DNA from: Thioalkalivibrio sp. K90mix
GTDB lineage: Bacteria; Pseudomonadota; Gammaproteobacteria; Ectothiorhodospirales; Ectothiorhodospiraceae
Reading direction: 5' to 3'
DNA length: 64,000 nucleotides
NCBI RefSeq assembly: GCF_000025545.1
Contig: NC_013889.1
Location: forward strand, 2,535,501 to 2,599,500
A program made the position numbers and the translations under genes. Below, one piece after another: positions 56,682 to 64,000 of this stretch; the first letter of the stretch is position 1; each line of letters starts with the position of its first letter. The notes under the pieces are model-generated. The model saw only the letters and a program-made list of their open reading frames with translations. It had not been told where the DNA came from and did not search any database.

Positions 56682-57119
56682 ATGTCTGCTACATCTGACA
56701 ATCCGAATCTGCTGGACGTCGACGACGCCCGCGCGTTGCTGCGCGAACACACGATCTCTCCGACGGAGCAGCGCGTGGAGATTGCACGCGTAATGTTCGC
56801 GCGTCATCAGCACCTGAGCGCCGAACAAATCCTCGGCCGCCTGGTGCAGCATTCGTCGCGCGTCTCCAAGGCCACGGTCTACAACACGCTCAAGCTGTTC
56901 GCAGAGAAGGGCCTGGTGCGCGAGGTCGTGATCGACCCGACCAAGCTTTTCTACGACTCCAACCTGAATCCGCACCACCACCTGTTCCACACCGACACCG
57001 GCGAGCTGGAAGACGTCGATCCCGCACGGGTCGATATCTCGCACCTGCCCCCGCTGCCGGAAGGCAAAGAGCTGCTGGGTGTGGACGTGATTATTCGGGT
57101 CAGCGAGCGCACGGCCTGA
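56682..57119 (+). CDS. Fur-family regulator, Irr-like
   Basis: This 145-residue product has a winged helix (SPTEQRVEIARVMFARHQHLSAEQILGRL ... KATVYNTLKLFAEKGLVREV) and the dimerisation domain with LNPHHHLFHTDTGELEDVD. The His triplet followed by a D-x-G-E pattern is typical of Irr (heme-responsive, iron regulator). No CxxC zinc pairs, unlike Zur at 18.3 kb. Upstream ORF extension crosses the tRNA-Gly gene and is excluded; ATG 56682 is used. It sits between two tRNA genes. Confidence 0.82.
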   Translation: MSATSDNPNLLDVDDARALLREHTISPTEQRVEIARVMFARHQHLSAEQILGRLVQHSSRVSKATVYNTLKLFAEKGLVREVVIDPTKLFYDSNLNPHHHLFHTDTGELEDVDPARVDISHLPPLPEGKELLGVDVIIRVSERTA

Positions 57120-57188
57120 TCCGGAACCCGCGCCGCCGGTCGCGCGGGATTGTTGTCGAGCCCCACCCCCGCTATTATGGCGCGCTTC

Positions 57189-57264
57189 GCCGACGTAGCT
57201 CAGTTGGTAGAGCAATCGATTCGTAATCGATAGGTCGCAGGTTCGACTCCTGCCGTCGGCACCA
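57189..57264 (+). tRNA. tRNA-Thr (anticodon CGT)
   Basis: This 76-nt cloverleaf includes CCA: acceptor GCCGACG/CGTCGGC, D-arm GCTCAGTTGGTAGAGC, anticodon stem ATCGA/TCGAT with loop TTCGTAA (CGT at 34-36), T-loop TTCGACT. It reads ACG codons. Confidence 0.96.
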
Positions 57265-57306
57265 TTTCCCCTCCCTGTTCCCTCTTGCGCCTGTTCGCAG
57301 AACGGC

Positions 57307-58629
57307 TCAGGAGCCTTTTGGCTTGCCGCCCCCGCTGCGATGGCGGTGCCCGCCGCCGCCCGACGGTTTACCCGATCCGCGCGCACCGCCACGTCCACCG
57401 CCGCCGCGCCGGTCGTCGCGCGGCTTGCGCGGGCGCGGCTTGGGGCGCACCGGGTCGCTGAACAGGGCTGCGGGGTCCACGGTCTCCGTGGGGATCCGTT
57501 CGCCGAGATAGGACTCGATGTCCGGCAGGTAGAACGCGGAGTCCTCGCAACCGAAGCTGATGGCGTCGCCCTCGGCCCCGGCGCGCGCCGTGCGCCCGAT
57601 GCGGTGCACGTAGTCCTCGCCCGACTGCGGCAGATCGAAGTTGAACACGTGGGTCACGGCCGGGATGTGCAGTCCGCGCGCCGCGACATCAGTCGCCACC
57701 AGAAAGGCGTACTCGCCTGCGGTGAAGCGCTCCAGCAGGCTCGAGCGCTTGTTCTGCGGCACATCACCCGAGAGCAGCGCGGCCTTCTGCCCGTTCACGT
57801 TCAGCCAGTCGCAGACCTTCTCGGCCCCGTGCTTGGTGTTCACGAACACGATGGCCCGCTCCGGCTTGAGATCGCGCGCCAGCCCCAGCAGCAGCGGGAT
57901 TTTTTCCTCGTTCGCCGGGTAGTAGATCACCTGGCGCACGCGATCCGCGGTCAGGGTCTCGGCCTCGACCTGGACCTTTTCCGGGTTGCTCATGTGCTCG
58001 TAGGCCAGCTCCATCACACGCAGCGACAGCGTGGCCGAGAACAGCATGGACAGCCGCTCGCTGGCCGGCGCGCAGCGACGCATCAGGAAACGCACGTCCT
58101 TGATGAAACCGAGATCGAACATGCGATCGGCCTCGTCCAGCACCACCACCTCGGTGTGCCCGAGCCCGAACACCTTCTGCTTGAAGTAGTCGATGATCCG
58201 GCCCGGCGTACCAATCAGGATGTCGGCCCCGGCCTCCAGCTGCTCGCGCTGGCTGTCGTAACCGGTACCACCATAGGCCAGCGCCAGCTTGAGCCCGGTT
58301 TCGCGCCCCAGCATCTCGGCATCCTTGTGGATCTGGATGGCGAGTTCACGCGTCGGGGCGACGATCAGGGCGCGCACATCGGTCGCCCGGCGATCGGGCG
58401 CGGGCGCCTGGCGCAGCAGACGGTTGAAGGTGGCGATCAGAAAGGCCGCGGTCTTGCCCGTACCGGTCTGCGCCTGCCCGGCGACATCCCGCCCGGCCAG
58501 CGCAATGGGCAGGGTCAGCGCCTGGATCGGCGTGCAGGTCTCGAAACCGGTGGCGCGGATGCCCGCCTGTACGGCCTCGGGCAGATCGAGCTGGTCGAAG
58601 CGGGGCGTTTCCTGCGCGGGATCGGTCAT
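57307..58629 (-). CDS. rhlB: DEAD-box RNA helicase RhlB
   Basis: This 440-residue helicase has the Q motif (FDQLDLPEAVQAGIRATGFETCTPIQ), Walker A AQTGTGKT, PTRELA, GTPGR, DEAD (VVLDEADRMFD), SAT (LFSATLS), and the helicase C-terminal HRIGRTARAG. The tail is Arg/Gly-rich (GGGGRGGARGSGK), a nonspecific RNA-binding extension. In E. coli RhlB is the degradosome helicase; it lies divergently opposite trxA-rho here as in many gammaproteobacteria. Confidence 0.93.
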   Translation of the reverse strand: MTDPAQETPRFDQLDLPEAVQAGIRATGFETCTPIQALTLPIALAGRDVAGQAQTGTGKTAAFLIATFNRLLRQAPAPDRRATDVRALIVAPTRELAIQIHKDAEMLGRETGLKLALAYGGTGYDSQREQLEAGADILIGTPGRIIDYFKQKVFGLGHTEVVVLDEADRMFDLGFIKDVRFLMRRCAPASERLSMLFSATLSLRVMELAYEHMSNPEKVQVEAETLTADRVRQVIYYPANEEKIPLLLGLARDLKPERAIVFVNTKHGAEKVCDWLNVNGQKAALLSGDVPQNKRSSLLERFTAGEYAFLVATDVAARGLHIPAVTHVFNFDLPQSGEDYVHRIGRTARAGAEGDAISFGCEDSAFYLPDIESYLGERIPTETVDPAALFSDPVRPKPRPRKPRDDRRGGGGRGGARGSGKPSGGGGHRHRSGGGKPKGS

Positions 58630-58734
58630 GTGAATCCTCTATTACTTGAACTGTCTGGCGATCATCGTCGATAGTAAGAGCCGTGCAGCCGGCGTTGCGG
58701 GCTGTTCCCCCAACCCAAGTGATGAGGGCTCGGA

Positions 58735-59061
58735 GTGAGCGACAAAATTGTGTACACGTCAGACGCCGGTTTCGACGAAGACGTCCTGAAGGCGGATCAG
58801 CCAGTCCTGGTGGACTACTGGGCCGAGTGGTGCGGGCCCTGCAAGATGATCGCCCCCATTCTGGATGAAATCGCCGAAGAATACGCCGGCAAGGTCAAAG
58901 TCGCCAAGCTGAACATCGACGAGAACCCGTCCACGCCGCCGAAGTACGGCATTCGCGGGATCCCGACGCTGATGCTGTTCAAGAATGGCGATGTCGAAGC
59001 CACCAAGGTCGGCGCATTGTCCAAGTCGCAGCTGACCGCTTTCCTGGACCAGCACCTCTGA
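58735..59061 (+). CDS. trxA: Thioredoxin 1
   Basis: This 108-residue thioredoxin has active site [10 protein letters not shown] and the cis-Pro loop [14 protein letters not shown]. Start is GTG 58735 with GGAG upstream. Divergent from rhlB, followed by a GC hairpin and rho. Length and motifs match TrxA exactly. Confidence 0.97.
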   Translation: MSDKIVYTSDAGFDEDVLKADQPVLVDYWAEWCGPCKMIAPILDEIAEEYAGKVKVAKLNIDENPSTPPKYGIRGIPTLMLFKNGDVEATKVGALSKSQLTAFLDQHL

Positions 59062-59069
59062 TCCGGCAT

Positions 59070-59097
59070 ACCCCGGGGTCGCATGCGGCCCCGGGGT
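59070..59097 (+). terminator. Hairpin between trxA and rho
   Basis: A perfect 9-bp stem ACCCCGGGG / CCCCGGGGT with a 10-nt loop, followed by TGCAGTACCAAAAAAA. It is G/C-rich without a U-tract; it may terminate trxA partially, leaving rho to its own promoter and leader (59098-59271). Confidence 0.5.
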
Positions 59098-59271
59098 TGC
59101 AGTACCAAAAAAACGACGCCACCAGGCCTTGCCCCAAGCGGGCGCGTCGCTTACCATCGGTTCAGTTCAGGCGGTCGCCAGACCGCAACCTGCCCCCGAT
59201 ACTCAATCCAAGGCAAGCCGAGCGGCCATCCCCGGTCGCCGATCATCCACGTTGAACACAGCACCCCACGA

Positions 59272-60531
<1,260 letters not shown>

Positions 60532-60557
60532 CGCGAAGCGGGCACCGCCCGCCTCCC

Positions 60558-60587
60558 GTCATCGCGAGCGCCAGCGAAGCGATCTCC
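60558..60587. repeat. Short interspersed repeat after rho
   Basis: GTCATCGCGAGCG followed by CCAGCGAAGCGATCTCC is a copy of the widespread GTCATTGCGAGCG-type palindromic element (arms ATCGC/GCGAT). It lies in the rho-rof convergent gap, like the element after metA. No coding role. Confidence 0.65.
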
Positions 60588-60625
60588 AGGGGCGGGCCAT
60601 ACGCTCGCCGCGCAAGGCCGGCGTA

Positions 60626-60874
60626 TCAGCCGGGCACCGGCTCGAAGCTGACCAGGCGATCCAGCCGCCACCACTGCCGTCGACCCTCGGCGTCACGCAG
60701 GATCAGGTACTCGGCCCCGCGCCGCGTGCGCAGATCCAGCGGCCGCACCACCGCAATCCGATCCATTTCGCCCCGGCGCCAGTGGGTACGCAGGTGCTGC
60801 CCGCGCAGGATCGCCAGCTCCAGCTCGGAGTAGCGCTCGCAGGCGATCGGCGTATACGGCGGGGCCACACTCAT
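60626..60874 (-). CDS. rof: Rof, Rho-binding antiterminator
   Basis: This 82-residue protein aligns with E. coli Rof (YaeO): YTPIACERYSELELA matches YQPINCDDYDNLELA, then EYLILRDAEGRR against EYLVVEAAGETR, and RLDRLVSFEP against RLDKITSFSH. Rof binds Rho and blocks termination. It converges on rho with about 94 bp between the stops. ATG 60874 overlaps the upstream gene's stop (ATGA); a GTG two codons later is better spaced from GGAGG. Confidence 0.9.
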   Translation of the reverse strand: MSVAPPYTPIACERYSELELAILRGQHLRTHWRRGEMDRIAVVRPLDLRTRRGAEYLILRDAEGRRQWWRLDRLVSFEPVPG

Positions 60875-61065
60875 CCTCCCTCCCGAATGGCCTCCACCTG
60901 CGGGATCTCGGCATCCGGGGCCTCGACGCGCCGAAACACGATGGGCGCGCAGCACACGGCGCAGTCCTCGATCCATTCCCGGTCCGCGCTGACCATATCC
61001 ACCGTCGTCTCGCCCGGTTCGCCACACCAGGGGCAGGTAAAGCCGACAAACTCCACCGGTCGCAT
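60871..61065 (-). CDS. CPXCG-type Cys-rich zinc-ribbon protein
   Basis: This product of about 64 residues starts MRPVEFVGFTCPWCGEPGET and contains a second pair, CAVCC, giving a likely four-Cys zinc ribbon: CPWCG and CAVCC separated by about 23 residues. The acidic C-terminus is disordered. This matches the small CPXCG family of unknown function. ATG 61065 overlaps the hemW stop by 1 bp; GTG 61068 is an alternative. It is between hemW and rof with overlaps on both sides, so a single operon hemW-this-rof. Confidence 0.85.
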   Translation of the reverse strand: MRPVEFVGFTCPWCGEPGETTVDMVSADREWIEDCAVCCAPIVFRRVEAPDAEIPQVEAIREGG

Positions 61066-62267
61066 CACCGCACCTCCTCCGGACCCTTCATTACCTGGGC
61101 ACCGGCTGTCACACCCGCCGCATCCGGCAAAAAACGCTCCAGAATGTCATTGAGAAAGGCCAGGCCGCGTTCGGTCGGCTGCAGGCGCTGCGGATCGGAC
61201 ACCAGCAGACCCTCTGCCCGTAGCTCGCCCAGGGCCGGTTCCAGCGTAGTCAGGTCCAGACCGCAGCGCTCCTCGAAGCAATGCGCGGGCACTCCCTCCA
61301 CCAGACGCAACGCGTTGAGCATGAACTCGAACGGGAGCTCGGCCTCGGGGACCGCCTGGTCGCGGTGCTGGTCGGGCGTCTCCAGGTAGGCTGCGGGCTG
61401 GCGCGGCTTGGTCCGCCGCAGCACCCGCCCCTGGGACGGCAACGTCAGCTTGCCGTGGGCCCCGGCCCCGATGCCGAGGTAGTCGCCGAACGTCCAGTAG
61501 TTGCGGTTGTGCCGGCATTCCCGCCCCCTCGTGGCGTACGCGGAAACCTCGTATCGAGTATAGCCAGCCGCAGCCAGCGCACATTGTCCTTGTGTGAACA
61601 ATTCCTCGATCGTGGAATCCGGTGGCAATACCGGGGGCCGGGCTGCGAAATAGGTATTCGGCTCCAGGGTCAGCTGATACCAGGAGATGTGCTCGGGTTC
61701 CTGTTCGATCGCGGCCCGGAGATCCGCCAGCCCTGCCTCGACGGACTGCTGCGGCAGGCCGAACATGAGATCCAGATTGATGTTGTCAAACCCCGCGGCA
61801 CGGGCATGCTCGACCGCGGCATGGGCCTCGGCCCCGCCGTGGATGCGCCCCAGTCGCTCGAGCATGACGTCGTCGAAGCTCTGGATACCCAGCGACAGCC
61901 GGTTGACCCCGGCCTCGCGGTAGCCATGGAAGTATGCGCGATCTGCGGTGCCGGGGTTGGCCTCCAGCGTGATCTCGGCATCCGGGCGCAGGGGCAGCCG
62001 CGCACGCAGACCGGAGAGCAGGTCCGCCAGCGCCTCGGGCGGGAACAGGCTGGGGGTCCCGCCGCCGATGAACACGCTGTCCACACGCCGCCCCCAAACA
62101 TCCGGCAGCTGCGACTCGAGGTCGCGCATCAGCGCCTCGACATACGCGTCGAACGGGACCTCGCCCCGCGGCTCGTGGGAGTTGAAGTCGCAGTACGGGC
62201 ACTTGCGCACGCACCAGGGCAGGTGCACGTACAGGGCTAGGGGCAGCGGGGTCGGGAATGCGCTCAT
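61065..62267 (-). CDS. hemW: Radical SAM heme chaperone HemW
   Basis: This 400-residue radical SAM protein has the HemW cluster motif CVRKCPYCDF (CxxxCxxC), GGGTPSLFPP, SLGIQSFDD and a C-terminal HemN-like domain (AELPFEFMLNALRLVEGV). HemW inserts heme in client proteins and is not the coproporphyrinogen oxidase HemN, which has longer N-terminal features. 21 bp downstream of rdgB, as in E. coli yggS-rdgB-hemW order. Confidence 0.94.
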   Translation of the reverse strand: MSAFPTPLPLALYVHLPWCVRKCPYCDFNSHEPRGEVPFDAYVEALMRDLESQLPDVWGRRVDSVFIGGGTPSLFPPEALADLLSGLRARLPLRPDAEITLEANPGTADRAYFHGYREAGVNRLSLGIQSFDDVMLERLGRIHGGAEAHAAVEHARAAGFDNINLDLMFGLPQQSVEAGLADLRAAIEQEPEHISWYQLTLEPNTYFAARPPVLPPDSTIEELFTQGQCALAAAGYTRYEVSAYATRGRECRHNRNYWTFGDYLGIGAGAHGKLTLPSQGRVLRRTKPRQPAAYLETPDQHRDQAVPEAELPFEFMLNALRLVEGVPAHCFEERCGLDLTTLEPALGELRAEGLLVSDPQRLQPTERGLAFLNDILERFLPDAAGVTAGAQVMKGPEEVR

Positions 62268-62288
62268 GCCGCGAGCATAGGCGCCGGC

Positions 62289-62900
62289 TCAGTGATCGGC
62301 ACGTTCCCGCAGTTGTGCCACCAGTTTGGCCAGGGCCTGGCCGCGATGGCTCAGGCGATTCTTGGCCTCCGGACTCAGTTCGGCCGAGGTGCAGCCCTCC
62401 TCGGGCACAAAGAACAGCGGGTCGTAGCCGAAGCCGTTGGCACCGCTGGGCTGCTCGACGATACGACCCGGCCAGACCCCTTCGGCGATCAGCGGAGAAG
62501 GGTCCTCGGCATGTTCCAGAAACACGACGACTGCGCGAAACCGCGCGGCTCGCTGGGCCTCGGGGACACCCGCCAGCGCCTTCAGCAGCCTGGCGTTGTT
62601 CGCGGCATCGTCCGCCTCCGGCCCCGCATAACGCGCGGAGTAGATGCCCGGCTGGCCGCGCAGGGCATCGACCTCCAGGCCGGAATCATCGGCGATTGCG
62701 GGCAGGCCGGTATGCTGCGCGGCGTTGCGTGCCTTGAGGATCGCGTTCTCGACAAAGGTCAGCCCGGTCTCGTCGGCCTCGGGCACCGCGTGCTCCGACT
62801 GCGGCTCGATCGCCAGCCCCAGCGGCTCCAGCAGGGCCCGGATCTCACGCAGCTTGCCGGGGTTGCCGGTGGCGAGGACGACGCGACGGGACGGGTCCAT
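62289..62900 (-). CDS. rdgB: dITP/XTP pyrophosphatase RdgB
   Basis: This 203-residue enzyme removes non-canonical purine triphosphates. Visible: [45 protein letters not shown], and [31 protein letters not shown]. It is preceded by an element with terminal inverted repeats and followed by hemW. Confidence 0.96.
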   Translation of the reverse strand: MDPSRRVVLATGNPGKLREIRALLEPLGLAIEPQSEHAVPEADETGLTFVENAILKARNAAQHTGLPAIADDSGLEVDALRGQPGIYSARYAGPEADDAANNARLLKALAGVPEAQRAARFRAVVVFLEHAEDPSPLIAEGVWPGRIVEQPSGANGFGYDPLFFVPEEGCTSAELSPEAKNRLSHRGQALAKLVAQLRERADH

Positions 62901-62912
62901 GACTCAGCCCCA

Positions 62913-63194
62913 GGGAGACACTGACTGATGGACACGTTCGCGCTCGAGTCGATTTTGCGTGCTGACAAGGCGTGGTGAGCGACGTGTAGCCGAGCTACAT
63001 AAGCGAGCCGCAACGCAGTCAGCGGGCAAAATCGGCCGAGCCCCGTCCGTCAAGAATTTGTGGGGTTGGCACCCCATGTTCCCCGATCCTGCGTTGCGCC
63101 GCTTGCCGGTAGCACCACTACCGACTGCGCGCCGCGCCTGGTCTCGGGAAACATGGGGCGCCAACGCGAACGTGTCCATCAATCAGTGTCTCCC
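62913..63194. mobile_element. MITE-like element with 30-bp terminal inverted repeats
   Basis: The left terminus (62913-62942) GGGAGACACTGACTGATGG then ACACGTTCGCG is the reverse complement of 63165-63194 with one mismatch. Inside are two further inverted pairs: TCGATTTTGCGTGCTGAC (about 62949) with GTCAGCGGGCAAAATCGG (about 63019), and TTGGCACCCCATGTTCCCC (about 63065) with GGGAAACATGGGGCGCCAA (about 63146). It has no coding capacity. The right end overlaps the last codons of rph, and the left lies between rph and rdgB. Confidence 0.75.
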
Positions 63195-63907
63195 TTGGCC
63201 AGCGCCGCCCGCTGGGCCTCGACGATCTGCTGGATGCCCTTCTCGCCCAGATCCAGCATCTGGTTCAGCTCGTCGCGGCGGAAGGCATGGCCCTCGGCCG
63301 TCCCCTGGATCTCGATCACGCCGCCGGCCTCGTTCATCACCAGGTTCAGGTCGGTCTCGGCCTGGGAGTCCTCGTCGTAATCCAGGTCGAGGACCGGCGC
63401 ACCGTTGAAGATGCCCACCGAGATCGCCGCCAGGTGCCCGTGCAGCGGGTCCTTGCGGATCATGCCCTGCTCGCGCGCCTTGCGGATCGCGTCGCGCAGG
63501 GCGACATAGGCACCGCTGATCGAGGCGGTACGGGTCCCGCCGTCAGCCTGGATGACATCGCAGTCGACGATGATCTGGCGCTCGCCCAGGGCCTCCAGGT
63601 CAACCACGGCGCGCAGGGAGCGGCCGATCAGACGCTGGATCTCCATGGTGCGTCCGCCCAGCTTGCCGCGCGCGGCCTCGCGCGCCATGCGGTCGTGCGT
63701 CGAGCGTGGCAGCATGCTGTACTCCGCCGTCACCCAGCCGCGACCCTTGTTCTTCAGCCACGGCGGCACGCGCGACTCGATGGTCGCGTTGCACAGCACC
63801 CGGGTGTCGCCGAACTCCACCAGCACGGAACCCTCCGCGTGCCGGGTGAAATGGCGGGTAAAACGCACCGGGCGCATCTCGTCGGCTTGTCGGCCACTGG
63901 GTCGCAT
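63179..63907 (-). CDS. rph: Ribonuclease PH
   Basis: This 242-residue phosphorolytic 3'-exoribonuclease trims tRNA 3' ends. Typical: [69 protein letters not shown] and [23 protein letters not shown] in pieces. Ends at 63179 within the terminal inverted repeat. It is upstream of rdgB. Confidence 0.96.
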   Translation of the reverse strand: MRPSGRQADEMRPVRFTRHFTRHAEGSVLVEFGDTRVLCNATIESRVPPWLKNKGRGWVTAEYSMLPRSTHDRMAREAARGKLGGRTMEIQRLIGRSLRAVVDLEALGERQIIVDCDVIQADGGTRTASISGAYVALRDAIRKAREQGMIRKDPLHGHLAAISVGIFNGAPVLDLDYDEDSQAETDLNLVMNEAGGVIEIQGTAEGHAFRRDELNQMLDLGEKGIQQIVEAQRAALAKGDTD

Positions 63908-63967
63908 GCTTGATCCTTGCTAGATTGGAGTGGCGCGCAGTATACGGGAGACGGGAGAGGCTCTCAC

Positions 63968-64000
63968 ATGAGCGCGCCCGCGGCGGATCTGGGGCAAAGG
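63968..64000 (+). CDS. Possible start of a gene cut by the window edge
   Basis: ATG 63968 is preceded by GGGAGAGG at 63954-63961 and divergent from rph. Only 11 codons are visible (MSAPAADLGQR), so identity cannot be given. Confidence 0.3.
   Translation, partial: MSAPAADLGQR

Overview
The window is GC-rich chromosomal DNA from a gammaproteobacterium. Gene order (pilU-pilT-yggS-proC with yggT nearby; rhlB facing trxA-rho; rph-rdgB-hemW), the alpha-glutamate-ligase/7TM-transglutaminase operon and many short palindromic intergenic repeats suggest a Chromatiales/Ectothiorhodospiraceae relative, for example Thioalkalivibrio-like. The genus is inference only; no rRNA is present.

Layout. 0-15 kb: three tandem type IV pilus retraction ATPases, yggS-proC, a gene-free 0.9-kb repeat cluster, then housekeeping genes (cysQ, nudE, yrfG, queC, yggT, ppsR, ppsA). 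15-18.2 kb: a compact three-gene operon (retropepsin-like protease, inactive transglutaminase-7TM, ATP-grasp ligase). 18.3-27.8 kb: a zinc-starvation island with zur, a His-rich outer-membrane protein, znuA-znuC-znuB, a methyltransferase, the zinc-independent enzyme folE2, a two-cysteine dksA2, a CobW GTPase and a DUF1826 gene. Three 13-mers of form GTTATNNTATAAC or close to it mark likely Zur operators. Inside the island is a candidate Fur-controlled small RNA. 28-31.3 kb: an accessory stretch with a WYL regulator and perfect palindromic operator candidate, an ATP-grasp enzyme and a stand-alone HIRAN protein. 31.4-44.4 kb: a complete type I-F CRISPR-Cas system (cas1, cas2-3, csy1, csy2, csy3, cas6f) and an array of 78 repeats and 77 spacers. 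44.5-64 kb: housekeeping genes (aldehyde dehydrogenase, cca, pcm-like, tolC, metA, trmB, thiG/thiS, two tRNAs, an Irr-like Fur protein, rhlB/trxA/rho, rof, hemW, rdgB, rph).

How they work together. The CRISPR system looks intact: Cas6f has His29, Cas2-3 has its HD and helicase motifs, and all but two repeats are identical. Its spacers give the most unusual signals: a pair differing only at positions 18 and 24, a pair drawn from one 15-nt tandem-repeat coding region, a spacer over the start of a terminase-like gene, a spacer over a phage-type terminator, and a terminal repeat whose loop is inverted to give a perfect 10-bp hairpin. In the zinc island, uptake genes sit beside substitutes for zinc enzymes, as in known Zur regulons. 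A Rof (Rho inhibitor) gene lies immediately downstream of and convergent with rho.

Limits: all assignments come from reading translated sequence and motifs; no database search was run.
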